Shown here one piece after another: positions 27,956 through 36,284 of a stretch of 64,000 bases of DNA. Origin of the DNA: Oceanihabitans iliipiscarium (GTDB lineage Bacteria; Bacteroidota; Bacteroidia; Flavobacteriales; Flavobacteriaceae); NCBI RefSeq assembly GCF_042686125.1, contig NZ_JBHUOV010000002.1, positions 496,001 to 560,000 on the forward strand, written 5' to 3'. The notes under the pieces are model-generated. The model worked only from the letters and a program-made list of their open reading frames with translations. It searched no databases and was not told the origin of the DNA. The translations under genes were made by a program, and so were the position numbers. The first letter of the stretch is position 1. Each line of letters begins with the position of its first letter.

Positions 27956-28631
27956 TGTCTTTTTTTCTATCTACATCTAAATTAGATTGCATATAAAACA
28001 TGACAAAGGCTAGAATATTTAAAGCAGAAGCCAAATAACTAAGCAGCTCTAAATCTGACAAATAATAATATCCAATTAATATAAATTCAGAATTACTAAT
28101 TGCCAAACAGCCTATAAATAGCAGCAAAGATTTCCTAGTATCCTTTTCTAAATAGTTTAGGAAAGACACCGCTAATAGCAATAATAGCACAAGGTTATAT
28201 ATATGCTCAGTAAATCTAACCATATCTAAAAATTTAGTTTCAAATATAATGGGATCAATAATACTACATAAAACAACGAACAAATAAGTCACTAAAGCCA
28301 ATAATACAATCGTTTGTATTAAAAAGCGTTTCATTATGACTCTGAAGTTTAAGGTTTTTACAATTTGAATTAATAAAATTAAATAAGCTGAGACATAAAG
28401 ACTATTACAAAGAAAATAAAGTAAATCTGAATCAGAATCACTATCTAAAAGATGAAGTATATCTGCTATGGCATAGCACAATAAAAACAAAGTAAAGAGT
28501 TTTGTTTTATTCTTGTTATAAATCAAATAATATATAGTAATTGTTGGAACAATTAACAATTCTAATACTGAAAAGATATAAGAAGCATCAATTAATCCAA
28601 AAAAAGCCAAACTATATAAATTAATATGCAT
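27939..28631 (-). CDS. YhhN-like polytopic membrane protein, second copy
   Basis: 230 residues, almost entirely hydrophobic, with seven or eight helices. It shares layout with the protein at 26634: FLNYLEKDTRKSLLLFIGCL here against FVNYLNTDSKQSIQFLVMSL there, in the same relative position, so the two are diverged paralogs. The acidic residue in LLCYAIADILHLLDSDSD takes the place of the FSFIGDF segment. Function unknown. Confidence 0.6.
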   Translation of the reverse strand: MHINLYSLAFFGLIDASYIFSVLELLIVPTITIYYLIYNKNKTKLFTLFLLCYAIADILHLLDSDSDSDLLYFLCNSLYVSAYLILLIQIVKTLNFRVIMKRFLIQTIVLLALVTYLFVVLCSIIDPIIFETKFLDMVRFTEHIYNLVLLLLLAVSFLNYLEKDTRKSLLLFIGCLAISNSEFILIGYYYLSDLELLSYLASALNILAFVMFYMQSNLDVDRKKDTKVFA

Positions 28632-28746
28632 AAAATTATGTTGTCACTCCTAAAAGCGAAATTATAGCTGTCAAATATATATAAAAAAATGTTATTTATC
28701 GGAATAAAAATACATTTTATCGATGTTTTTATTAAAAAACCCTTGT

Positions 28747-30741
28747 TTATTGCAATAATTGTAGGAATTCCTGTTCAGAAATTAATGGTATTCCTAATTT
28801 CTCTGCTTTTTCTTTTTTACTTGGCCCCATTTTATCTCCAGCAACAATATAACTGGTTTTGGAAGAGATAGATGACGATACTTTTCCGCCATTATCTTCA
28901 ATTAGTTTTTTGAGTTCTGCACGTGAAACAGTTTCAAAAACACCAGAAACTACAAAAACTTGATGTTCTAATTTGTTGGTTTGATTTGCTAGTTTTTCAG
29001 CCGAAACTTCTAATTGCACTCCAAAATTACGTAATTTTTCTATAATAAGTTCATTCTCCTCTGAAGCAAAAAAATCGACCACACTCTCTGCTATTTTAAT
29101 TCCTATTTCATCGACATTAACTAAATCATCAATGCTCGCTTTCTTTATAGCGTCAATACTTTTATAGTGTTTAGCTAATTTTTTCGCTACAGTTTCACCA
29201 ACAAAACGAATACCTAAAGCAAAAAGGACACGCTCAAAAGGAATTTGCTTAGAGGCTTCAACGCCATTAATTAAGTTTTCTGCACTCTTTTCGGCCATAC
29301 GTTCTAATGGCATCACCTCTTCCTTAGTTAAAGTATATAAATCTGAATAATTTGAAATTAAATTCGCATTTACTAAAAGCGCTACTGTTTCTCCTCCTAA
29401 ACCTTCTATATCCATTGCTTTTCTAGAAATAAAATGTTGAATTCGTCCAATAATTTGCGGATTACAACCATTATAATTCGGGCAATAATGTTTAGCCTCT
29501 CCTTCTATTCTAACTAGCTGCGTTTTACATTCTGGACACTCCGAAATGTACTGGGTAGGCGCTGAGTGCTCTGGCCTTTTACTAAAATCTACAGCTATAA
29601 TCTTAGGAATAATCTCACCTCCTTTTTCAACAAAAACAGTATCATTAATACGAATATCTAGTTTTTCTATTTGATCGCTATTATGCAAAGAAGCACGTTT
29701 TACAGTGGTTCCAGCTAATTCTACTGGTTTTAAATTCGCTACAGGTGTTATAGCGCCTGTTCGACCAACTTGATATGATATACTATTTAAAATCGTTGAA
29801 ACTTGTTCGGCTTTAAACTTATAAGCCATCGCCCAACGTGGTGCTTTAGCTGTGTAACCCAACTCTTCTTGTTGCTGTAAATCATTTACTTTCACAACAA
29901 CACCATCGGTTTCATAAGGTAAATGATGCCTTTCTTTATCCCAATAATTTACAAACTCTAAAACCTCCTCAATAGAATTGACGAGTTTTGAAGCACTAGG
30001 CACTTTAAAACCCATTAGGCGCGCACGCTCTAAGCTTTCAAATTGAGTGGTAATTCCTAAATTATGCCCTTTAATATTATACAGTAAACATTCCAGTGGA
30101 CGCTTTGCCACCTCAGAACTATCTTGCAACTTCAAGCTACCTGACGCTGTGTTTCTTGGATTTCTGTAGGGTTCTTCTCCATTTTCTAGACGCTCTTCAT
30201 TCATTTTATGAAAGCCTTCCCAAGGCAAAACAATTTCTCCTCGAATGTCAAACTTAGCAGGATAATTGCCTTTTAACTGCAAAGGCACAGACCTAATCGT
30301 TTTAACATTTGCAGTCACCTCATCACCTTGAACGCCATCTCCACGAGTAACAGCTCTTACAAAATTACCATTTTCATAAGTTAGACTTATAGAAGCGCCA
30401 TCGTATTTTAATTCACATGTGTATTGAATTTCTCCATCAACTAATTTTTTGATTCGTGTTTCCCAGTCTTGTAAATCTTCTAAAGAATAAGAATTGTCAA
30501 GAGAGTACATACGATGCTCGTGCACTATAGTATTAAAATTTTTAGTCACTTCGCCTCCAACCCTCAACGAGGGTGAATTGGCATCAAAAAATTCAGGATG
30601 TTGAGCTTCTAGAGCCTGAAGTTCTTTAAGTTTTATATCGAATTCATAATCGCTAATTGTCGGGTTATCTAGCACATAATAATTGTAATTATGTGTTCGA
30701 AGTTCGTGACGTAGGTTCTGTATATGTTCTTTTATATTCAT
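28747..30741 (-). CDS. ligA: NAD-dependent DNA ligase
   Basis: 664 residues, the normal LigA length. The adenylated lysine is in CELKYDGASI (Lys112); then RGDGVQGDEVTANV, the OB fold, a four-cysteine zinc finger (CPECKTQL...CPNYNGC, about residues 405-430), helix-hairpin-helix repeats and a C-terminal BRCT domain (from about 590). It seals nicks in replication and repair. The gene stands alone, with prmC 24 bases upstream on the same strand. Confidence 0.97.
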   Translation of the reverse strand: MNIKEHIQNLRHELRTHNYNYYVLDNPTISDYEFDIKLKELQALEAQHPEFFDANSPSLRVGGEVTKNFNTIVHEHRMYSLDNSYSLEDLQDWETRIKKLVDGEIQYTCELKYDGASISLTYENGNFVRAVTRGDGVQGDEVTANVKTIRSVPLQLKGNYPAKFDIRGEIVLPWEGFHKMNEERLENGEEPYRNPRNTASGSLKLQDSSEVAKRPLECLLYNIKGHNLGITTQFESLERARLMGFKVPSASKLVNSIEEVLEFVNYWDKERHHLPYETDGVVVKVNDLQQQEELGYTAKAPRWAMAYKFKAEQVSTILNSISYQVGRTGAITPVANLKPVELAGTTVKRASLHNSDQIEKLDIRINDTVFVEKGGEIIPKIIAVDFSKRPEHSAPTQYISECPECKTQLVRIEGEAKHYCPNYNGCNPQIIGRIQHFISRKAMDIEGLGGETVALLVNANLISNYSDLYTLTKEEVMPLERMAEKSAENLINGVEASKQIPFERVLFALGIRFVGETVAKKLAKHYKSIDAIKKASIDDLVNVDEIGIKIAESVVDFFASEENELIIEKLRNFGVQLEVSAEKLANQTNKLEHQVFVVSGVFETVSRAELKKLIEDNGGKVSSSISSKTSYIVAGDKMGPSKKEKAEKLGIPLISEQEFLQLLQ

Positions 30742-30765
30742 TTATTTACTACTGAAGGCAAAAAT

Positions 30766-31635
30766 CTAACCTTTTGTTCCTTTAATCATTCTGTCTTTAC
30801 TGAAAATATCCTGTTTCAATTCAATAGATTGAAATTTATTAACGTCTAGTAAATCAATCATTTCCTTTCCAAAATACTCGTTTATTTCAAAAAAAAGCAA
30901 GCCTTTTGGCTTCAAATTATTAACAGCTAATTTTGTTATTGCTTCATAAAATTCAAGCGGATTCTCATTTTTCACAAACAATGCAAGATGGGGTTCATGT
31001 TCTAAAACATTAGCTCTCATCTTTTCTTTTTCTAATTGACGAACATAAGGCGGATTAGACACTATAATATCAAACCGAACATCTTCTGGTAATGGACAAG
31101 ATTCAACATCTAGAACATTACCTTTAATAAATTCAATTTTCACATTGTTTAGCTTAGAGTTATCCTTAGCCACTTTCAAAGCTGCTTCAGAAACATCTAT
31201 AGCATACACTTGGGCTTGAGGCAAATGTTTTGCTAAAGCAATCGCAATACAACCGCTTCCTGTGCCTACATCTAAAATAGTTAACGGTTTTTTAGTCGTG
31301 TTCAATGTGACCTCATCAATAATCCATTGTACAAGCTCTTCAGTCTCTGGTCTTGGTATAAGTGTTTGCGTATTCACTTTTATAATTAAACCATAAAACT
31401 CTGTTTCTTTTAATATATACTGAATAGGTTCTTCTCGTTTTAACCTGTCTAACGCATCAATAATGCGCTCTTGCTCTTCCTTAATGATAGCATAATCAGA
31501 ATCTAAAACAAGTTGAAGTCTTGAAAAACCATAAAATGCGTCAATAAGCAAATAGAACATACTATTCACTTCATTTGCTCCATAAATGGGATCCAATTCT
31601 TTATGGAATATATCTTGTATTACTTTTAATTTCAA
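30766..31635 (-). CDS. prmC: release factor glutamine methyltransferase
   Basis: 289 residues. PrmC methylates the Gln of the GGQ motif in release factors RF1/RF2. It has a helical N-terminal domain, PIQYILKETEFYGL, the SAM site LDVGTGSGCIAIALA, and the catalytic NPPY in IIVSNPPYVRQLE. The start is one base before the end of the upstream GNAT gene region, so the two are cotranscribed. Confidence 0.96.
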   Translation of the reverse strand: MKLKVIQDIFHKELDPIYGANEVNSMFYLLIDAFYGFSRLQLVLDSDYAIIKEEQERIIDALDRLKREEPIQYILKETEFYGLIIKVNTQTLIPRPETEELVQWIIDEVTLNTTKKPLTILDVGTGSGCIAIALAKHLPQAQVYAIDVSEAALKVAKDNSKLNNVKIEFIKGNVLDVESCPLPEDVRFDIIVSNPPYVRQLEKEKMRANVLEHEPHLALFVKNENPLEFYEAITKLAVNNLKPKGLLFFEINEYFGKEMIDLLDVNKFQSIELKQDIFSKDRMIKGTKG

Positions 31636-31636
31636 A

Positions 31637-32128
31637 TCACAAATCCTTTATCATCCATACACCACAAGAATAATGTCCAGTATTTCCTAATGGTTGTTTT
31701 AAATGTTTAAACCCAAAAACCTCATAGATATGAATCGCTGCCTTAAGTTGAGACGCTGATTCTAAGTAACATTGCTTATAACCTAACTCTTTAGCCGCTT
31801 TCATACATTTTTCAAACATACGTTTGCCTAAACCTCTACCTCGTAATTCTGGCGCAAAATACATTTTCTGAATCTCACAAACTTCAGATTCAAAATCTTT
31901 TAAAGGCTTCACACCTCCACCTCCAAGGACTACTCCATTAAGTTCTACAACGAAATATGTCTCATTAGTATTTTGATAAGACTCAAACATTTTTGATGTT
32001 TCAACATCTGCATAAGCTGTACCAACTAAAGGCAGTCCAAATTCAGGAAAACAGTTGCGTATTGCTGCTTCAATTTGAGCATTATCATGTGGTTCAATTT
32101 CTCTTATAACAATATTATCTTTAATCAC
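31637..32128 (-). CDS. GNAT family N-acetyltransferase
   Basis: 163 residues. The acetyl-CoA loop reads APELRGRGLGKRMFEKCM (RGRGLG, about residues 94-99), preceded by the IQKMYF strand; the C-terminus has IHIYEVFGFKHL. VLGGGGVKPL marks the middle of the fold. The plan is close to small-molecule or peptide acetyltransferases of Bacteroidota, but the substrate is unknown. First gene of the GNAT-prmC-ligA unit. Confidence 0.88.
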   Translation of the reverse strand: MIKDNIVIREIEPHDNAQIEAAIRNCFPEFGLPLVGTAYADVETSKMFESYQNTNETYFVVELNGVVLGGGGVKPLKDFESEVCEIQKMYFAPELRGRGLGKRMFEKCMKAAKELGYKQCYLESASQLKAAIHIYEVFGFKHLKQPLGNTGHYSCGVWMIKDL

Positions 32129-32138
32129 TTTAAAATAT

Positions 32139-32146
32139 TATTTTTG
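32139..32146 (+). promoter_or_regulatory. candidate -7 box of the LEA14-ribD unit
   Basis: TATTTTTG fits TAnnTTTG and ends 35 bases before the LEA14-like gene, in the short divergent gap. No -33 TTG at normal spacing. Confidence 0.45.
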
Positions 32147-32181
32147 CGCTCGTGAATATACGCTAAAACTAAAAAAATAGA

Positions 32182-32637
32182 ATGAAGAAGCTCTTAATCT
32201 TATCAACAATACTAATCGGCTTCATCAGCTGTTCAATAAAAGAAAAACCTGAATTTTTAAGAGTCGAAAATATCACTATTTCCGAATCGTCTTCAAATTT
32301 CATAACCCTTACTGCTGATGCTTATTTCAATAATCCCAATGATGTTGGTGGCGAGTTAAAAACAGATGAGATAAAAGTCTATGTTAATGATAATGAAATG
32401 GCCAACGTCTCTACCGAAAGCTTTAAAGTACCAGCTAGAAAAGAATTCTCTATTCCTTTAAAAGCGCTTGTTTCAACAGATAGTATTTTTAGCGACAAAA
32501 GCCTTGGTGGATTACTTGGCAGTTTACTCAACCAAAAACTAAAAGTACAATATAAGGGACAAATAAAATATAAAGTGTTAGGTTTCTCTCACACTTATGA
32601 TGTTGATAAAACTGAAAACGTTAAAATCAAGTTCTAA
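32182..32637 (+). CDS. LEA14-like lipoprotein
   Basis: 151 residues. Lipobox FISC at about residues 14-17, then a single LEA type 2/WHy-like beta domain: LTADAYFNNPNDVGGELKTD and VYVNDNEMANVSTESFKVPA. In plants such domains protect under dehydration; in bacteria they are lipoproteins of unknown role. It leads a run of five + strand genes (ribD, HAD, EamA, YigZ) with overlaps or zero gaps. Confidence 0.78.
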   Translation: MKKLLILSTILIGFISCSIKEKPEFLRVENITISESSSNFITLTADAYFNNPNDVGGELKTDEIKVYVNDNEMANVSTESFKVPARKEFSIPLKALVSTDSIFSDKSLGGLLGSLLNQKLKVQYKGQIKYKVLGFSHTYDVDKTENVKIKF

Positions 32638-32638
32638 T

Positions 32639-33622
32639 TTGAACACGCACGAAACATATATACAACGTTGCTTACAACTTGCTAAACTTGGTTTAGGAAC
32701 CACTAGACCAAATCCAATGGTAGGCGCTGTAATTGTTCATAAACACTCTATAATTGGAGAAGGCAACACGAGTGCATATGGAGGTCATCACGCCGAAGTA
32801 AACGCTATTAATTCTGTGAAGGACAAATCGCTATTAAAAGACGCAACACTATACGTTACCTTAGAACCATGTTCTCATTTTGGAAAAACACCTCCTTGTA
32901 GCGACTTGATTCTAAAACACCAGATTCCGAATGTGGTAATTGGCTGTATAGACGACAACCCTGAAGTCGCAGGAAAAGGCATTCAAAAATTAAAAGCTAA
33001 TGGTTGTCACGTTATTGTCGGTGTTTTAGAAAAGGACTGCAAAGCACATCACAAACGCTTTTTTACCTATCATAATAAAAAAAGGCCTTATATTATCTTA
33101 AAGTGGGCAGAATCTACTGATGGATTTATCGCTCCTAAAACAAAACCTAAAAAGGAACCTGTTTGGATTACTAATACACTTTCAAGACAATTAGTACACA
33201 AATGGCGCGCAGAAGAACAGGCCATTCTAGTTGGCAGGAATACAGTGATTCAAGACAATCCTAGTTTAACTGTTAGAGATTGGACAGGAAATCATCCTAT
33301 TCGCGTGGTTTTAGACAAAGACAATCAACTATCAAAAGACTATAAAATCTTTAATTCTGATGCTGAAACTATTGTTTTAAAAGTAAACACAGCAAAAAGC
33401 ATTTGTGACGCCTTATACAAACACAATATAAATTCAGTAATTATTGAAGGTGGAGCGCAAACATTACAACTATTCATCAATGAAAAGATTTGGGATGAAG
33501 CACGAATATTTACAGGGCTTACAGAATTTAAAGAAGGTGTAAAAGCCCCTAAATTAACTAGTCGATTACTTTCTGAAGAACATATAGAAAACGACACATT
33601 AAGAATTTACAAGAATGATTAA
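32639..33622 (+). CDS. ribD: riboflavin biosynthesis deaminase/reductase RibD
   Basis: 327 residues. The N-terminal cytidine-deaminase-like domain has HAEVNAI and EPCSHFGKTPPC, the zinc site (His, Cys, Cys); the C-terminal part (from about 145, KRPYIILKWAESTDGFIAP) is the NADPH reductase. Together they make the second and third steps from GTP to riboflavin. TTG 32639, one base after the preceding stop, gives the family-typical start (NTHETYIQRCL); ATG 32597 is possible but would overlap the LEA14 gene by 41 bases and add 14 residues. Confidence 0.94.
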   Translation: MNTHETYIQRCLQLAKLGLGTTRPNPMVGAVIVHKHSIIGEGNTSAYGGHHAEVNAINSVKDKSLLKDATLYVTLEPCSHFGKTPPCSDLILKHQIPNVVIGCIDDNPEVAGKGIQKLKANGCHVIVGVLEKDCKAHHKRFFTYHNKKRPYIILKWAESTDGFIAPKTKPKKEPVWITNTLSRQLVHKWRAEEQAILVGRNTVIQDNPSLTVRDWTGNHPIRVVLDKDNQLSKDYKIFNSDAETIVLKVNTAKSICDALYKHNINSVIIEGGAQTLQLFINEKIWDEARIFTGLTEFKEGVKAPKLTSRLLSEEHIENDTLRIYKND

Positions 33623-34226
33623 AACTCTAATATTCGATTTTGGAGATGTCTTTATCAATTTAGACAAATCTGGCGCAATGAAAAATGTGCTAGATCTTTT
33701 TGAAATCGAAACGCTTTCTGAAGACCTTATTGCTATAAACACCCTTTATGAGCAAGGTTTGATTGCTACTGAAGAGTTTCTAGAATTCTATCAAGATAAT
33801 TTTCCGAACTTATCAGAAAAAGATATTATTGATGCATGGAATTATATTTTGAAAGATTTCCCAAAAAATCGCCTAGAATTTCTTCAACAATTAGCCAAAG
33901 AAAAAAAATATAAACTTATCTTATTAAGCAATACAAACGAGCTTCATATTAATTGGATAAAAGATCAGGTTTTATTTTATGATGATTTTAAAGCATGTTT
34001 TGACGCTTTTTATTTATCGCATGAAATTCAGCTTCGTAAACCAAATACAAATATTTACGAATTTGTTTTAGCTGAAAACAAACTCATCCCAAAAGAATGT
34101 CTATTTATTGATGACACAAAAGAAAATACTGAATCTGCAGAAAAATTAGGTATTCATACTTGGAATATTGACGAAACATCTGAAGACATTATCAATTTAT
34201 TTAAGATTAAAAAAGACCTGTTTTGA
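33615..34226 (+). CDS. HAD superfamily hydrolase
   Basis: 203 residues. HAD motif I at the N-terminus (IFDFGDVFINLD, nucleophile Asp), motif II LILLSNTNE, motif III lysine in RKPNTNIY, and motif IV LFIDDTKENTE. It belongs to the haloacid-dehalogenase/phosphatase branch (YihX-like, sugar phosphatases in E. coli). The ATG overlaps ribD by 8 bases. In some bacteria a HAD enzyme removes the phosphate from the RibD product; location next to ribD makes this worth considering, but it is only an inference. Confidence 0.86.
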   Translation: MIKTLIFDFGDVFINLDKSGAMKNVLDLFEIETLSEDLIAINTLYEQGLIATEEFLEFYQDNFPNLSEKDIIDAWNYILKDFPKNRLEFLQQLAKEKKYKLILLSNTNELHINWIKDQVLFYDDFKACFDAFYLSHEIQLRKPNTNIYEFVLAENKLIPKECLFIDDTKENTESAEKLGIHTWNIDETSEDIINLFKIKKDLF

Positions 34227-35083
34227 TAAATCTTTTATTCAGCATTATAGCCTCTACTTTAATCTTCATTGTCTTCAAGCTATTTAATAAATACAACATT
34301 AATACCTTTCAAGCCATTGTAGTTAATTACTTTGCTGCTTGTGTTTGTGGCCTTATAACATATGACAGTCCAATACACATTCAAGACATCGTCCAGTCAC
34401 AATGGTTTTATGGCGCTATTTTCTTGGGCTTTCTCTTTATATCTATATTTTACATCATGGCCTTAACCTCTCAAAAGCTTGGGCTTTCTGTGGTTTCGGT
34501 AGCCAGTAAAATGAGTGTAGTTATTCCAGTAGCATTTGGTATATATGCTTATCAAGAAGGCGCAGGAGTTCAGAAAATTACAGGTATTATTTTAGCACTA
34601 ATTGCTGTTTATCTGACTTCTATTAAATCCAACACCACATTTTCACTTAAAAGCTTATGGTTACCCATTATATTGTTTTTTGGTTCAGGAACTATTGACA
34701 CGTCCATAAAATATATTGAAACAACTTATGTAGCAGATAATGGAATACCAATATTCACTGCTACTATTTTTTCAATAGCTGCCATCACTGGAGTACTTAT
34801 TTTAACAACCAAGGCTTTGAAAAAGCAATTTGCTATTAATTTCAAAACTATTTTTGGTGGAATAGTTTTAGGTGTAGTTAATTATTATTCTATCTTTTTT
34901 TTACTGAAAGCGCTAAATTTTGAAAATACTGAAAGCTCTACCATCTTCACCATTAACAATGTGGCTATTGTTATGCTTTCTACCTTAATCGGATTATTCT
35001 TATTTAAAGAAAAATTGATTTTTAAAAATTGGATAGGTATTGGCTTAGCTATCATTTCTATAACTTTAGTTACTTTAGCTTAA
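34223..35083 (+). CDS. EamA/DMT-family transporter
   Basis: 286 residues with ten hydrophobic helices in two similar halves, as in the EamA (drug/metabolite) family. The start is a TTG overlapping the HAD stop by 4 bases (TTGA). No substrate signature. It would be an inner membrane exporter or importer of a small metabolite. Confidence 0.8.
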   Translation: MINLLFSIIASTLIFIVFKLFNKYNINTFQAIVVNYFAACVCGLITYDSPIHIQDIVQSQWFYGAIFLGFLFISIFYIMALTSQKLGLSVVSVASKMSVVIPVAFGIYAYQEGAGVQKITGIILALIAVYLTSIKSNTTFSLKSLWLPIILFFGSGTIDTSIKYIETTYVADNGIPIFTATIFSIAAITGVLILTTKALKKQFAINFKTIFGGIVLGVVNYYSIFFLLKALNFENTESSTIFTINNVAIVMLSTLIGLFLFKEKLIFKNWIGIGLAIISITLVTLA

Positions 35084-35698
35084 ATGGAAATTAAAGACAC
35101 GTACAAAACCATCACCAAACCCTCTAAAGAAGTTCTCTTTAAAGACAAAAATTCAAAATTCTTTGGCTATGCATTTCCTGTGTTAAACGAAGACGAAGTT
35201 AAATCACATATTGAAGATTTAAAAAAACAACATCATACAGCAAGACATTGGTGCTATGCCTATCAATTAGGCACCGAAGCTAACAAGCTCTCTTATAGAG
35301 CCAATGATGATGGAGAACCTAATAATAGTGCTGGAATGCCTATTTACGGACAAATTCAATCTTTTGAATTAACGAATATTCTTGTTGTAGTTGTGCGCTA
35401 TTTTGGAGGTGTGAAACTTGGTGTTGGCGGTTTAATAAATGCCTATAGAACTGGAGCTCAGATGGCTTTAGAAGCTTCAAAGATTGTAGAAAAAACCATT
35501 AACATAGAATACTGTCTTTCATTTGCTTATAAAAATATGAATAAGGTGATGCGTATAATAAAAGAGAAAAACTTAAATGTTACGCATCAAGTTTTAGAAT
35601 TAGATTGTAAAATTTATATTTCTGTACGTCAAAAAGAAGCCAATTCTATATTTGAAATTTTTGACCATCTGTTTGAAATAAAAATTGAAGAAATATAA
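35084..35698 (+). CDS. YigZ/IMPACT family protein
   Basis: 204 residues. UPF0029 N-terminal domain with HTARHWCYAYQLG, RANDDGEPNNSAGMPI and VVVRYFGGVKLGVGGLINAY, then a short C-terminal domain (DUF1949). YigZ/IMPACT proteins are cytosolic and are linked to translation or RNA binding; no reaction is known. Starts directly after the stop of the transporter gene. Confidence 0.93.
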   Translation: MEIKDTYKTITKPSKEVLFKDKNSKFFGYAFPVLNEDEVKSHIEDLKKQHHTARHWCYAYQLGTEANKLSYRANDDGEPNNSAGMPIYGQIQSFELTNILVVVVRYFGGVKLGVGGLINAYRTGAQMALEASKIVEKTINIEYCLSFAYKNMNKVMRIIKEKNLNVTHQVLELDCKIYISVRQKEANSIFEIFDHLFEIKIEEI

Positions 35699-35707
35699 AC
35701 TTCTACT

Positions 35708-36100
35708 TTAAAGTTGATCTAAAATATAATCAGGACATTTCATTGGGCGTTTGGTTTTCATATTCACAAAAGCTAAAACTGTATTTGCTTCTACTAAAAT
35801 TTCGCCAGCTTCATTTGAGATTTCATATTCAAATTCTATTTTTACAGAAGGTGTTTTTTTGAGTTGGGTTTTCACTTTAATAACCTCATCGTAATAAGCT
35901 GATTTTTTGAAATTTAAAGCCATCGAAATTACAGGAAGCATAACACCATTTTTTTCCATTTCATCATAGGAAATTCCAAACGCTCTTAACCATTCTGTCC
36001 TACCCATTTCTAGATATAATGCGTAATTACCATGATGCACAACACCCATTTGATCGGTTTCACCATATCTAATTCTTATGAAAATTTCGTGAGCTTTCAT
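35708..36100 (-). CDS. acyl-CoA thioesterase (YbgC/4HBT hot-dog fold)
   Basis: 130 residues. RYGETDQMGVVHHGNYALYL holds the Asp and the tight loop of the 4-hydroxybenzoyl-CoA thioesterase type active site. Such enzymes release CoA from short acyl or aromatic thioesters; the exact substrate is open. ATG 36106, two codons earlier, is equally possible. It is convergent with yigZ (9 bases apart) and divergent from dnaA. Confidence 0.9.
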   Translation of the reverse strand: MKAHEIFIRIRYGETDQMGVVHHGNYALYLEMGRTEWLRAFGISYDEMEKNGVMLPVISMALNFKKSAYYDEVIKVKTQLKKTPSVKIEFEYEISNEAGEILVEANTVLAFVNMKTKRPMKCPDYILDQL

Positions 36101-36205
36101 ATGCATATATCAATATTTTTTTGTAGTTTCGGTAACGGATTAAACATGCGAAAAAAATTCTTAATATTCAATAGGAAAAGATTTTTTTTTTTAGAATTTT
36201 GTTCA

Positions 36206-36213
36206 CATATTTG
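36206..36213 (+). promoter_or_regulatory. candidate -7 box of dnaA
   Basis: CATATTTG fits TAnnTTTG in seven of eight positions, 71 bases before the dnaA ATG; the -33 position is within a T tract. RNA would start near 36217 and run directly into the hairpin at 36232. Confidence 0.35.
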
Positions 36214-36231
36214 CCACGCTATAAAACAACC

Positions 36232-36257
36232 AGAGGAAACTAATTCCTCTTTTTTTT
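36232..36257 (+). terminator. terminator-like hairpin in the dnaA leader
   Basis: A perfect 7-bp stem (AGAGGAA 36232-36238, TTCCTCT 36244-36250), loop of five, followed by seven to eight T residues. It lies on the + strand 27 bases before dnaA and has the form of an intrinsic terminator or attenuator. No + strand gene precedes it closely (the preceding gene is on the other strand). Confidence 0.6.
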
Positions 36258-36284
36258 ACTAACTATAAATTTCACCCTAAAAGA

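Noticed and set aside
28689..28871. 60-codon hydrophobic frame on the + strand
   Set aside because: It mostly overlaps the end of ligA on the other strand; its hydrophobic look comes from the T-rich complement.
36032..36262. 76-codon frame before dnaA
   Set aside because: It overlaps the thioesterase gene and the dnaA leader hairpin, and is full of Phe from T tracts.
36107..36284. Origin of replication next to dnaA
   Set aside because: No cluster of TTATCCACA-type boxes and no AT-rich repeats with a regular period were seen.
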